From Sorangium cellulosum (lineage in GTDB: Bacteria; Myxococcota_A; Polyangia; Polyangiales; Polyangiaceae), in the NCBI RefSeq assembly GCF_002950945.1, contig NZ_CP012673.1, positions 5,517,001 through 5,581,000 on the forward strand: 64,000 bases of DNA. The letters run 5' to 3'. This document shows positions 54,322-63,077 of this stretch, one piece after another (the first letter of the stretch is position 1; every line of letters starts with the position of its first letter). The notes under the pieces were generated by a model, which ran no database searches, had not been told where the DNA came from, and worked only from the letters and a program-made list of their open reading frames with translations. A program made the translations under genes and the position numbers.

Positions 54322-55539
54322 GTGCCAGCTCAGCGCTCGGAACGCAGCATTATCTTCCTCATCGCGGCCGTTCAGTTCGTCAACATCCTCGACTTCGTGA
54401 TGGTGATGCCGCTCGGCCCCGACTTCGCGGTCGCCCTCGGCATCCCGATGTCGGACATCGGCTTCATCGGCGGCAGCTACACCGCGGCGGCGGCGGTCTC
54501 GGGCCTCGCCGGCGCGTTCTTCCTCGACCGGTTCGACCGGCGCAGCGCGCTCGCGGTCGCGATGCTGGGGCTCGTCCTCGGCACCGCGGCCGGCGGGTTC
54601 GCCACCGGGATGCCGAGCCTGCTCGCGGCGCGGGTGCTCGCCGGCGCGTTCGGCGGGCCCGCCACGTCCGTCGCCTTCTCGATCGTCGCCGACGTCATCC
54701 CGCCCGAGCGGCGCGGCAAGGCGATGGGCACGGTGATGGGCGCGTTCTCGGTCGCCTCGGTCCTCGGCCTGCCCGCCGGGCTGGAGCTCGCCCGGCGCGG
54801 CGGCTTCCCGGCGCCGTTCTTCGCCGTCGCGGCGCTCGGGCTGGTCGTCGCGGGGCTCGCGATCTTCCTCCTGCCCTCGATGCGCGGCCACCTCGACGCC
54901 GCGGCGCCGCCCGCGGGCGCCCTGAGCGAGCTGCGCGACCTCGTCCGCCGGCCGCTCGTCCAGCTCTCGTTCGTGACCACGGCGGTCGTCATGATGGCGT
55001 CGTTCCTGGTCATCCCGAACATCTCCGCCTACGTGCAGAACAACCTCGGCTACCCGCGCGAGCGGCTCGGGCTGCTCTACTTCGTGGGCGGCCTGGTCAG
55101 CTTCTTCGCGATGCGCGCCGTGGGCCCGCTCGTCGATCGCTTCGGCTCGTTCCAGATGGGCCTCGTCGGGGCGGCGGTGCTGTCGGTCATCCTCTATGCC
55201 GGCTTCGTCTCGTACGTGCCGGGGCTGCCCGTGCTCGCGATCTTCGTCGTCTTCATGATCGGCATGACGTTCCGCAACGTCTCGCACAGCACGCTAACGT
55301 CGAAGGTGCCGCGCCCCGCCGAGCGGGCGCGCTTCACGTCGATCCAGTCGGCCGTGCAGCACCTCGCGGCCGCCCTGGCCGCGTTCCTGTCGGCGCGTAT
55401 GCTGCACGAGCTCCCGGACAAGCGCCTCGACGGCATGCGGGGCGTGGCGGCGCTGTCCATCGGCTTCACGCTCGTGTTCCCGCTCCTGTTCCTCTTCGTC
55501 GAGCGGCGCGTCGCCGTGAGGTCCGCCCACCCGCGTTGA
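54322..55539 (+). CDS. MFS transporter (drug/metabolite exporter-like)
   Basis: A 405-aa permease starting at GTG 54322, with about 12 hydrophobic segments. FFLDRFDRRSALAVAMLG is the loop 2-3 signature of the major facilitator superfamily (G-x3-D-R-x-G/R-R), and VADVIPPERRGKAMGTVM follows. It resembles the AraJ/drug:H+ antiporter DHA1 group. It probably exports small molecules; the substrate is unknown. It is divergent from the pirin gene and converges with the next small membrane gene. Confidence 0.88.
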   Translation: MPAQRSERSIIFLIAAVQFVNILDFVMVMPLGPDFAVALGIPMSDIGFIGGSYTAAAAVSGLAGAFFLDRFDRRSALAVAMLGLVLGTAAGGFATGMPSLLAARVLAGAFGGPATSVAFSIVADVIPPERRGKAMGTVMGAFSVASVLGLPAGLELARRGGFPAPFFAVAALGLVVAGLAIFLLPSMRGHLDAAAPPAGALSELRDLVRRPLVQLSFVTTAVVMMASFLVIPNISAYVQNNLGYPRERLGLLYFVGGLVSFFAMRAVGPLVDRFGSFQMGLVGAAVLSVILYAGFVSYVPGLPVLAIFVVFMIGMTFRNVSHSTLTSKVPRPAERARFTSIQSAVQHLAAALAAFLSARMLHELPDKRLDGMRGVAALSIGFTLVFPLLFLFVERRVAVRSAHPR

Positions 55540-55614
55540 TGCGCGCTGGCGAGGCTGCAAGCCCGATGTGCGCCCGGCAGGCGCCGGGATGTCCCCCGGA
55601 CAGCCGCGCCCCCG

Positions 55615-55968
55615 TCAGCCGGCAGGCTCCAGCTGCGAGAAGCGGTACGCGCCCACGGTCGCGGCGAGCGACGCGAGCGTGAGCAGCACGAGCGCGAGCG
55701 CGACGTTGTTGAGCGACTCGCCGAGGCCAATCATCCAGATCCACCGCTCGTCCGGCGTCACGGCGCCCGTGGCCATGAACGACTTGATGGTGCCGGTGAC
55801 GAAGCCGAGCCCGCCGGCCATCAACGTCAGGATGCCCAGGCTGACCTGGAGCGGAACGAACCGCCGTTCGGGCGAGATCGCATATCGGATCGACGCGGCC
55901 AGGAGCAAGAGCCCAAAGACGAGTGTGGGATACATCCCCCAACCACCCAGATGGAAAGCTTCAACCAT
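55615..55968 (-). CDS. small membrane protein, four TM, function unknown
   Basis: ATG 55968 follows GGAGGTGA and gives 117 aa; the longer frames upstream are discarded. Hydrophobic helices at about 9-26, 40-58, 78-97 and perhaps 62-74, with a conserved-looking ERRFVPLQVSLGILTLMAGGLGFVTG and a C-terminal YRFSQLEPAG. Weak resemblance to MotA/TolQ/ExbB-type membrane helices, too short to assign. Good ribosome-binding site and codon usage support a real gene. Confidence 0.75.
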   Translation of the reverse strand: MVEAFHLGGWGMYPTLVFGLLLLAASIRYAISPERRFVPLQVSLGILTLMAGGLGFVTGTIKSFMATGAVTPDERWIWMIGLGESLNNVALALVLLTLASLAATVGAYRFSQLEPAG

Positions 55969-56158
55969 GATGTCACCTCCCTGTACCTCGGCTCCTGACA
56001 GGCAGCCGGCGCGGAGGTTCCCAGGCAGGCGCGCCCCGGTCCTTGGCGAGGTGCACGTCGGCGGGCGAGGTGCGCGAGCCGGACGGACGGACCGCGCGCG
56101 GGCCGCGGGCTCACCTGCGGGGCCGCGGACAGCCTCGGGCCGAGCGGCCCTGCCGCGA

Positions 56159-56229
56159 TTCGGCAATCCTTGCCGAGTCGGCAACGATGGCGCTGCCGCG
56201 CCGCGGCGCCTTCAGCAACCGTTGCCGAG
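56159..56229. promoter_or_regulatory. cluster of TTGCCGA / TCGGCAA half-sites
   Basis: TTCGGCAA (56159-56166), TTGCCGA-G-TCGGCAA (56170-56184, a perfect 15-bp palindrome about a central G) and a further GTTGCCGAG (56221-56229). Four half-sites in about 70 bp suggest an operator for a dimeric regulator. It is about 190 bp upstream of the small membrane gene and 370 bp upstream of the haem lipoprotein. Confidence 0.4.
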
Positions 56230-56237
56230 CCGGCGCG

Positions 56238-56270
56238 ACGAAATCCTGCGCAATTTCGTGTCTGCGCAGG
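56238..56270. promoter_or_regulatory. two mutually exclusive stem-loops
   Basis: Stem A pairs ACGAAAT (56238-56244) with ATTTCGT (56253-56259). Stem B pairs CCTGCGCA (56245-56252), which is the loop of A, with TGCGCAGG (56263-56270), and its loop holds the second arm of A. Only one can form at a time. Such an arrangement is used in attenuators, but it is far from the next start and no terminator follows. Confidence 0.3.
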
Positions 56271-56595
56271 CGTGGACCCCGTCTCGGCCGGCGAACTGCA
56301 CGGACGGCCGCGATGGCATGGCGGTTGCTTAGGTGACAGGTGTGCAGTGAAGACGTGATGAAGGCGGCCACCGCGGCTGTCACCGGCCCACGTTGAGCAT
56401 CGGCTCTCCGGGGGCGAGGCGCGGTCGCCCACAGGGTCTCCTGCTCGCGCCGCGAGCGCGTGGGTGCTCGCGAGCGGCCCTTGGCTCATCTCCCATCGAC
56501 CAGGCGTCCGCCCCGGCGCTGCGGTGTCGCGCAGCGGGCGGCCGACGCGCGCCGGAGCAGGCGCAGAACAGCGGTAGCGAGAAGAGAGCATCTCC

Positions 56596-57069
56596 ATGGT
56601 GAATTCCGGAACTCGGTCCTTGATCCTCGGTTCGGTGCTGGCGGCTGCCTTCTTCGCCTCGTGCGATACCGCCGAGTCGGAGAGCCACGCCGGGGGCCTC
56701 CAGTTCGTGGCGAGCGCGCTGTGCGCCCAGGACCGGCTCGCGCCGTGCGACAAGGACCCTCGCGTGATCGCCGGGCTCATCGCGAGGCAGGACTGCGCGG
56801 TCCCGGACGGCCACGCCCGCGAGGCCGCCCCCGAGCAGGGCCGCTCGTGCGGCAGCTGCCACGGCGCGGGGAGCAGCCCGGGGACCGGCATCCACGTGCT
56901 GGACGTGCTCCTCGAGAACAACCCGTTCGATCCGGCGTTCCTCTTCGGGCAGGATCCCGCGCCGATCGAGATCGAGATCGGCGCGGAGGAGCCGTGCCCG
57001 CTCGACACGCGCGGCGGGCACATCGAGGGCGAACACGAGGCGAGCGAGGCGCGGCGACAGGACGGCTGA
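56596..57069 (+). CDS. small mono-haem c-type lipoprotein
   Basis: A 157-aa protein: signal peptide with lipobox FASC (Cys23), then a Cys-containing region and a single haem c site CGSCH (85-89) followed by GAGSSPGTGIHVLD. The C-terminal tail is acidic (HIEGEHEASEARR). It is too short for a full cytochrome c domain and lacks a clear distal Met, so electron transfer is inferred only. It is probably exposed at the outer membrane. It is a stand-alone gene; its ribosome-binding site is weak (AAGAGAG). Confidence 0.75.
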   Translation: MVNSGTRSLILGSVLAAAFFASCDTAESESHAGGLQFVASALCAQDRLAPCDKDPRVIAGLIARQDCAVPDGHAREAAPEQGRSCGSCHGAGSSPGTGIHVLDVLLENNPFDPAFLFGQDPAPIEIEIGAEEPCPLDTRGGHIEGEHEASEARRQDG

Positions 57070-57278
57070 CCCGGCGGGATCCGACCGCCACGTACCGACG
57101 CTCGAGGGGAGCTCGGCCGAGGCCTCCCCGGCCGGCGAGCACGACGACGGGCTCGATGACCGCGAACCTCCAGCGGCCGCCGCAGCCCCACGGCGGCGTG
57201 CTCGTGCGACGGCGTTGCTCCCGGCGACGCACATGTTCATACCGGCGGCCCGAGGGTCCGTTATAAGGAGGTATGCGC

Positions 57279-57983
57279 ATGCGCTGGATGATCCCGATGC
57301 TGGTGAGCTCCGTCCTCATCGCCTGCAGCGACGCCCCGACTCGTCTCCCCGTTCCCTACGGCAGCGGTGGTTCGGGGGACGGCGCCACCGGCACCGGTGG
57401 CGCCGCAGCCTCGGGGCCCGGCGGCGGAGGCGGCGCCGGGGAGGGGGGAGGTGGTGGGTCCGAGGGCGAGCTCGTCACGATGTCGATCGCACCTGCGGGG
57501 GTGTGCACCCCCCACGGCGTCGCCCCAGGGCCCGATGAGCTCGGTGGGATCGCGCTGGGCCGCTTCGAGGCGCAGGCGCCCTTCCTCGTGAAGGAGTTCC
57601 GTTACGTGGCGTGCTCGGGGATGGCGCACGAGGTGGTGTACTTCAGGTCTGCGTCAGAGGTGCCCGACGAGGAGCCCGCGGAGCTCTGGAGCATGGCGGT
57701 CCTCGCGGCTGCCGGGGAAGAGCGGCAGGTCACCGTGCCCCTCGACCCGCCGCTCCGCCTGACCGACGATCAACGCTTCGGCTATTTCGGCGTGCGGATG
57801 ACGGGGGAGGGCACGAGCACGATGTGTGTCGTCGCCTGCGCGGACAGCGATCAGCCCGATCGCAACCACTGGTCCGACAACGACGCTCCGCCGTTCGGCT
57901 GGAAGCAGCTCTCTCAATCGCCCACGCCCGACGCCGGCCTGCCTTACGACTACCAGTTCTCCATCGCCGGACAGCCGTTCTAA
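57279..57983 (+). CDS. Gly-rich lipoprotein, function unknown
   Basis: ATG 57279 is seven bases from TAAGGAGG; an ATG at 57273 is too close to it. 234 aa. The lipobox is LIAC (Cys16), followed by a Gly/Ser/Ala tether (about 28-62) typical of myxobacterial surface lipoproteins. The globular part (about 65-234) has paired Cys (VCTPHG, YVACSG, MCVVACAD) and strands like QVTVPLDPPLRLTDDQRFGYFGVRMTG, a beta-sandwich-like pattern. No catalytic site is visible. Role unknown. Confidence 0.7.
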   Translation: MRWMIPMLVSSVLIACSDAPTRLPVPYGSGGSGDGATGTGGAAASGPGGGGGAGEGGGGGSEGELVTMSIAPAGVCTPHGVAPGPDELGGIALGRFEAQAPFLVKEFRYVACSGMAHEVVYFRSASEVPDEEPAELWSMAVLAAAGEERQVTVPLDPPLRLTDDQRFGYFGVRMTGEGTSTMCVVACADSDQPDRNHWSDNDAPPFGWKQLSQSPTPDAGLPYDYQFSIAGQPF

Positions 57984-58293
57984 TCCCCCGCCGCTCAGCG
58001 CTCCTGCGCCTCGAGCGCACCTTCCCCGCGTCCGCCGCTGCCCGCCTCACCGGGAGGGCTGTCAACCGCGGCCGTCAACCCGCGATTGTCACGGTTGACA
58101 GCGCGCCGCGATCTCCATCCGTTGACAATAGAAAATTACACCTGACAAGCGCCACGGAGCCGTGCCGCTCGCCGATCCCGCACGTCCCGCAGCGCTGGAT
58201 CGATGTGTGCACTGATCCGTTCACGATCGACCTCATGCGCTGAGGGGTGCACGATCACGAGGACGCCCGGCGTCGATCGGTCGAGATGAGGAC
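57984..58293. promoter_or_regulatory. uxaC-kduI promoter region with GTCAAC half-sites
   Basis: GCTGTCAACCG (58058-58068) and CGGTTGACAGC (58092-58102) form a perfect 11-bp inverted repeat. A further GTCAAC (58074-58079) and GTTGAC (58121-58126) make four half-sites. TTGACA at 58122-58127 could be a -35 box, though no good -10 follows at 16-18 bp. The site is about 190-235 bp upstream of uxaC. It suggests a hexuronate-responsive repressor such as a GntR or LacI protein, which is not encoded nearby. Confidence 0.5.
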
Positions 58294-59742
58294 ATGTCAA
58301 AGCCGCTGACGCTGCACGAGGATCGCCTGTTCCCGGCCGACAGGACCGTGCGCTCCATCGCGCGCCGCCTCTACGCCGAGGTGAGGGGACTGCCGATCAT
58401 CAGCCCGCACGGCCACACCGATCCTGCGTGGTTCGCCGGCAACGCGCCGTTTCCCGACGCCACCGCGCTGCTGCTGGCCCCCGACCACTACCTCTACCGG
58501 ATGCTCTACTCGCAGGGCGTGCCCCTCACGCACCTCGGCGTGCCGTCGCGCTCGGGGCCTTCGAGCGCCGATCCACGCGAGGCCTTTCGCACCTTCGCCG
58601 CCAACTGGAAGCTGTTCCGCGGCACGCCGTCGGCGATGTGGCTGACCCACGTCTTCGTGAAGGTGTTCGGCTTCGACGTGGCGCTCTCGCCCGAGACCGC
58701 GGACCTCTACTTCGACTCCATCAACGCGCAGCTCGCGACGGACACGTTCCGGCCGAGGGCGCTCTTCGATCGGTTCCACATCGAGGTGCTCGCCACGACC
58801 GAGAGCCCGTCGGACGACCTCCAGCACCACCGGGCCATCCGCGAGAGCGGGTGGACAGGCCAGGTGATCACCGCCTACCGCCCCGATCCGGTGGTGGACG
58901 TCGAGCACGAGGGGTTCGGCGAGGCCATGGAGCGCTTCGCCGCCCTCTCCGGCGAGGACGTCTCCACCTGGCGCGGTTACCTGAGGGCCCACCGCGTCCG
59001 CCGCGCGGCCTTCAAGGACGCGGGCGCCACCTCCACGGACCACGGCCACCCCACCGCCCGGACCGCGGATCTGACCGACGCCGAGGCGGAGGCGCTCTTC
59101 CAGGTGATCCTCTCCGGGAAGGCCACCCCCGAGCAGGCCGAGCTCTTCCGCGCCCAGATGCTCACGGAGATGGCGAAGATGAGCCTGGACGACGGTCTGG
59201 TGATGCAGATCCACCCGGGCTCGTTCCGCAGCCACAACGCTGAGGTGCACGCCCGCTTCGGCCGCGACAAGGGCGCCGACATCCCCACGCCGACGGAGTA
59301 CGTGCGCGCGCTCAAGCCGCTCCTGGACAGGCTCGGCAACGAGCGCGATCTCTGCGTCATCCTCTTCACCCTGGACGAGAGCGCCTATGCCCGCGAGCTC
59401 GCCCCGCTCGCGGGCCACTACCCGATCCTGAAGCTGGGCCCGGCCTGGTGGTTCCACGACAGCCCCGAAGGCATGCGCCGGTTCCGCGAGCAGACCACGG
59501 AGACCGCGGGGTTCTACAACACCGTGGGGTTCAACGACGACACGCGGGCCTTCCTCTCCATCCCGGCCCGCCACGACGTGGCCCGCCGGGTGGACGCGGG
59601 CTTCCTCGCCCGCCTGGTGGCCGAGCACCGCCTGGACGAGGACGACGCGAGAGACCTCATGGTCGATCTCACCTACAACCTGCCGAGACGGGCTTACCGG
59701 CTGGATCGCAGCCAGCCTGCCACGCTTGCCCACAGCGCCTGA
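58294..59742 (+). CDS. uxaC: glucuronate/galacturonate isomerase UxaC
   Basis: A 482-aa enzyme of the usual UxaC length. Metal-site histidines lie in PIISPHGHTDPAWF (His39, His41). Further family signatures are LLAPDHYLYRML, FDRFHIEVLATTESPSDDL, MQIHPGSFRSHN, LGPAWWFHDSPEGMRRFREQTTETAGFYNTVGFNDDTRAF and SIPARHDVARR near the C-terminus. It converts D-glucuronate to D-fructuronate and D-galacturonate to D-tagaturonate in pectin and hexuronate catabolism. GAGATGAGG precedes the ATG. kduI follows 32 bp downstream, and the upstream region carries an inverted repeat likely to be its operator. Confidence 0.95.
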   Translation: MSKPLTLHEDRLFPADRTVRSIARRLYAEVRGLPIISPHGHTDPAWFAGNAPFPDATALLLAPDHYLYRMLYSQGVPLTHLGVPSRSGPSSADPREAFRTFAANWKLFRGTPSAMWLTHVFVKVFGFDVALSPETADLYFDSINAQLATDTFRPRALFDRFHIEVLATTESPSDDLQHHRAIRESGWTGQVITAYRPDPVVDVEHEGFGEAMERFAALSGEDVSTWRGYLRAHRVRRAAFKDAGATSTDHGHPTARTADLTDAEAEALFQVILSGKATPEQAELFRAQMLTEMAKMSLDDGLVMQIHPGSFRSHNAEVHARFGRDKGADIPTPTEYVRALKPLLDRLGNERDLCVILFTLDESAYARELAPLAGHYPILKLGPAWWFHDSPEGMRRFREQTTETAGFYNTVGFNDDTRAFLSIPARHDVARRVDAGFLARLVAEHRLDEDDARDLMVDLTYNLPRRAYRLDRSQPATLAHSA

Positions 59743-59774
59743 GCGCATTCCCCTCAACGACGGAGCGACGGATC

Positions 59775-60620
59775 GTGTTCAACAAGACTTACCAGGCCAC
59801 TCACCCGGAGATGATGAAGAGCGCGGACAACGAGGCGCTCCGCGACCGCTACCTGGTGCGGGGCCTGTTCGTCCCCGGCCAGGTCAGCCTGAACTACAGC
59901 CACAACGAGCGCTTCGTGATCGGCGGCGCGACGCCCGTGAGGGAGACCCTGAAGCTGCCGGTCCAGAGCGAGCCCAAGGCCGCCAAGGGCCGCCCCTTCC
60001 TGGAGCGCCGCGAGCTCGGGATCGTCAACGTGGGCGGCGCCGGCCGCGTGACCGTCGACGGCAAGGCCTACGACCTGAAGCCCCGCGACGGACTCTACGT
60101 GTCCATGGGCGTGACGGACGTGACCTTCGACAGCGTGGACGCGTCGTCCCCGGCCAAGTTCTACCTGGCCAGCCTGCCGGCCCACACGGCGTTCCCGGTC
60201 ACGAAGATCTCGATCGAGCAGGCCAACCCGCTGGAGCGCGGCTCGCGCGAGCAGTCGAACGAGCGCACGATCTACCAGTACATCATCCCGGGCGTGTGCC
60301 AGTCGGCGCAGCTGCTGCTCGGCGTGACCTTCCTCAAGCCGGGCAGCGTCTGGAACACCATGCCGCCGCACCTGCACGACCGCCGCTCGGAGATCTACCT
60401 CTACTTCGACCTCCCGGCCGACAACCGCGTCTTCCACTTCATGGGCCAGCCCGACGCCATGCGCCACATCGTGGTCGGCGACGGCGAGGCGGTGATCTCG
60501 CCGCCGTGGTCCATCCACATGGGCGTGGGCACCTCGAACTACGGGTTCATCTGGACCATGGGCGGGGAGAACCTCGACTACACCGACATGAACGTACTCG
60601 ATGTGTGCCAGTTGAAGTAG
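59775..60620 (+). CDS. kduI: 5-keto-4-deoxyuronate isomerase KduI
   Basis: Starts at GTG 59775, preceded by GGAG; 281 aa. MFNKTYQATHPEMMKSADNEALRDRYLV is the classic KduI start. The cupin metal ligands are in MPPHLHDRRSEIYLYFDL (two His, Glu) and PDAMRHIVV (His), and the ending SNYGFIWTMGGENLDYTDMN is diagnostic. It converts 5-keto-4-deoxyuronate from pectin or unsaturated uronates to 2,5-diketo-3-deoxygluconate. Together with uxaC it covers two entry points of pectin-derived sugars. The later enzymes (kduD, kdgK, uxaB) are not in the window. Confidence 0.95.
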   Translation: MFNKTYQATHPEMMKSADNEALRDRYLVRGLFVPGQVSLNYSHNERFVIGGATPVRETLKLPVQSEPKAAKGRPFLERRELGIVNVGGAGRVTVDGKAYDLKPRDGLYVSMGVTDVTFDSVDASSPAKFYLASLPAHTAFPVTKISIEQANPLERGSREQSNERTIYQYIIPGVCQSAQLLLGVTFLKPGSVWNTMPPHLHDRRSEIYLYFDLPADNRVFHFMGQPDAMRHIVVGDGEAVISPPWSIHMGVGTSNYGFIWTMGGENLDYTDMNVLDVCQLK

Positions 60621-60753
60621 GGCGCCCGACCAGGGCCTCTGTCCTGCCCCCGCTCACACTCCTGTCACATTATAAATTGCCAAAAGAGCCGGACGTCGAC
60701 GCGGGCGGCCCGCATCTTGCGTGTGCGAGAAGGTCGAGGGTAGCCTCGGGCTC

Positions 60754-62550
60754 ATGAGCGGCCCCGAGAGCCTGCCGTCGACGACACAGACCTTCGATCT
60801 GCGGGAGGCCGTGGATCCCCGCGGGATGGGCTCCTACCTCCTCGTCATCGGCGCTTCGTCGTCGTACCGGCGCGCCCTGCCCGACGAAGGCGCGCTCGTC
60901 GTGGGGCGCAGCGACGAGGCCGACGTGAGGCTCGACACGGCCGCGGTCTCCCGGCGGCACGCCAAGATCGCCGTCTCCAGCGGCGAGATCCGCATCACCG
61001 ATCTCGGCAGCCACAACGGGACGCTCGTCAACGGCGAGCACATCGAGGGCGCGCGCACGATCGGCTCGGGCGACGTGGTCACCATCGGCGACACCACGCT
61101 GATGCTCCGGCGCGAGCCGCCGTCCACGGGCACCGCGCTGATCGACATGGGCCGGCTGCGCCGGCGCGTCGAGGAGGAGATCGAACGCGCCGCCGACTCT
61201 GCGCGGCCGTTCGGCCTGGCGGTGCTGTCCCTCGGCGCCGTGCAGATGCGCACGGTGCTCGAGCAGCGGGCGCTCGCCGCGCTCCGGCTCGTGGACCTCG
61301 TCGCCTGGGACGGCGGCTCTCACCTGGCCATCGGGTTCCCCGACCTCGGCGGAGAGGCGGCGCGCGCCGCGGCGCTCTACGTGCTCGAGGCGATCGCGCC
61401 GCTCGCCCCCGATGCGCGCGGCGGGCTGGCCTCCTACCCGTTCGACGGCGGCGACACCGAGACGCTCCTGGCGGGCGCGCGGACCGCCGCGGCCATCGCC
61501 GCCCCGGGGGTGATCGCCTCGGCCTCGGAGACCGCCGTCCAGCACGTCATCGGCGAGCGCACCGTCGTGGTGGCCGACTCGGCCATGATCCGGCTGTTCG
61601 AGCTGATCCGGCGCCTCGCGGCGAGCGATCTGCCCGTGCTCGTCCTCGGCGAGACGGGGGCGGGCAAGGAGAACGCCGCCGCCGCCGTGCACCACTGGTC
61701 TGCGCGGGCCCAGAAGCCGCTGATCACGCTCAACTGCGCCGCGCTCCCCGAGACGCTCGTGGAGAGCGAGCTCTTCGGCTACGAGAAGGGCGCGTTCTCG
61801 GAGGCGCGGGCGTCCAAGCCCGGCCTGCTGGAGCGGGCGCACGGCGGCACCGTCTTCCTCGACGAGGTCGGCGAGCTGCCCCTCGGCGCGCAGGCCAAGC
61901 TGCTCCGCGCGCTCGAGGTGAAGCGGATCACGCGCCTCGGGGACGTGCGCGATCGCGAGGTGGACATCCGCATCGTCGCCGCCACGAACCGCGACCTCGA
62001 GGCCGAGGTCCGCGCCGGCCGCTTCCGTGAAGACCTGCTCTTCCGCCTGAGCGCCGCCGTCGTCGAGCTGCCCCCGCTCCGGCACCGGCGGCGCGAGCTG
62101 CCGATCCTGGCCCGCCTGTTCCTCGCCGACGCGTGCGCCCGGGCCGGGCGGTCCGCGCTCGAGCTCTCGGAGGCCGCGCTCGCCGCGCTCTTCGCGCACC
62201 CGTTCCCCGGCAACGTGCGCGAGCTCAAGAACGCGATGGAGTACGCCGCCGCCACGGCGGAAGGCGCGGTGATCGAGCCCTGGGGTCTGCCCGAGCGCAT
62301 CGCCGGGATCGATCTCGCGCCGCGGCCCGCGGCGGACCCCTCGGCGCCGCCCGCCGCGGCGCCCTCCCGCTTCAAGCCCATCGCCGAGGAGCTCCGGGAG
62401 ATCGAGCGCACGCGTATGTGTCAGGCGCTCGACGCCGCGGACGGGGTCCAGAAAAGGGCGGCGGCGCTGCTCGGGATGCCTGTCCGCACCTTCACGTTCA
62501 AGCTCAAGCAATACGGCATCTCCGCGCGGGAAGGGAAGCGGAGCCCCTGA
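60754..62550 (+). CDS. FHA sigma-54-type activator with GGDEF-like middle and altered GAFTGA
   Basis: ATG 60754 gives 598 aa; a GTG 11 codons upstream is possible. The FHA domain (about 25-120) has VVGRSDEADVRL, SRRHAK and SHNGTLVNG, so it should bind a phosphothreonine partner. Residues about 150-250 look like a degenerate GGDEF domain (LVDLVAWDGGSHLAIGFPD, SYPFDGGDTETLLAGARTA). The AAA+ domain has Walker A GETGAGKE (300-307) and VFLDEVG, but GAFTGA reads GAFSEA (347-352), which should weaken contact with sigma-54. A Fis-type HTH (QKRAAALLGMPVRTFTFKLKQYG) ends it. A Ser/Thr kinase gene follows 0.5 kb downstream, a plausible phosphorylation partner. Confidence 0.85.
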   Translation: MSGPESLPSTTQTFDLREAVDPRGMGSYLLVIGASSSYRRALPDEGALVVGRSDEADVRLDTAAVSRRHAKIAVSSGEIRITDLGSHNGTLVNGEHIEGARTIGSGDVVTIGDTTLMLRREPPSTGTALIDMGRLRRRVEEEIERAADSARPFGLAVLSLGAVQMRTVLEQRALAALRLVDLVAWDGGSHLAIGFPDLGGEAARAAALYVLEAIAPLAPDARGGLASYPFDGGDTETLLAGARTAAAIAAPGVIASASETAVQHVIGERTVVVADSAMIRLFELIRRLAASDLPVLVLGETGAGKENAAAAVHHWSARAQKPLITLNCAALPETLVESELFGYEKGAFSEARASKPGLLERAHGGTVFLDEVGELPLGAQAKLLRALEVKRITRLGDVRDREVDIRIVAATNRDLEAEVRAGRFREDLLFRLSAAVVELPPLRHRRRELPILARLFLADACARAGRSALELSEAALAALFAHPFPGNVRELKNAMEYAAATAEGAVIEPWGLPERIAGIDLAPRPAADPSAPPAAAPSRFKPIAEELREIERTRMCQALDAADGVQKRAAALLGMPVRTFTFKLKQYGISAREGKRSP

Positions 62551-62574
62551 CGCGGAGGTCCCGTCCGCGCCGGC

Positions 62575-62937
62575 TCAGAACACGAGCCGAGCCGACAGCG
62601 CCGCAGCGTCGAGCGACGCGGCGGGCCGGAGCTCCAGCTTCATGCCCCCCCGATCCTCGGTGCGGTGGAGCTGTGGCCTGTTCATGAACAGCAGGGCCGT
62701 CCCCGTGATCACCGTCGCTCCGCCGGCGATGGGGGCGCCGAGCGCCAGCCGGTTCTCGAGGACGCTGCCGCCGTACTCATCGCGGGCGGACGGCTCACAC
62801 GACGGAACGCAGCCGTCCCGGAGGCGCTGGTCCGTTGCCCCGTGGTCCGTGCCGGCATGCCAGACCAGCCCGGCGACGAGCAGGAAGAGCTGCGCTGTCG
62901 AGAGCGCGATTCGAGCGGATCGTTTGCGGGTCGTCAT
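62575..62937 (-). CDS. small protein with two hydrophobic segments, function unknown
   Basis: A 120-aa protein. A hydrophobic segment at about 9-27 may be a signal anchor and another at about 64-84 a transmembrane helix. Between them is a Cys-containing RLRDGCVPSCEPSARDEYGG stretch. The C-terminal LRPAASLDAAALSARLVF is beta-like, as in outer-membrane or secreted proteins. It lies between the activator (convergent, 24-bp gap) and the kinase (divergent, 140 bp). I do not recognise it. Confidence 0.6.
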   Translation of the reverse strand: MTTRKRSARIALSTAQLFLLVAGLVWHAGTDHGATDQRLRDGCVPSCEPSARDEYGGSVLENRLALGAPIAGGATVITGTALLFMNRPQLHRTEDRGGMKLELRPAASLDAAALSARLVF

Positions 62938-63077
62938 GACAGCCGAGCGCCTCTCTCCTCCGGGGCGTCCCTGGGACCTCCGCTCGCGCCCCCGTGTAGC
63001 ACGCGTCCGCGTGAAAGGGGTACAGGCGCGCAGGGGAACGGGACTATGCTCCCGGCGTGGTCGAGGGCGCTCGCGAG

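Larger units (their letters stand above)
55969..56595. other. 627-bp divergent intergenic region
   Basis: Separates the leftward small membrane gene from the rightward haem lipoprotein gene. It contains TTGCCGA-type sites (56159-56229) and two overlapping hairpins (56238-56270), described separately. Frames here lack start signals and biased third positions. No gene is supported. Confidence 0.5.
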
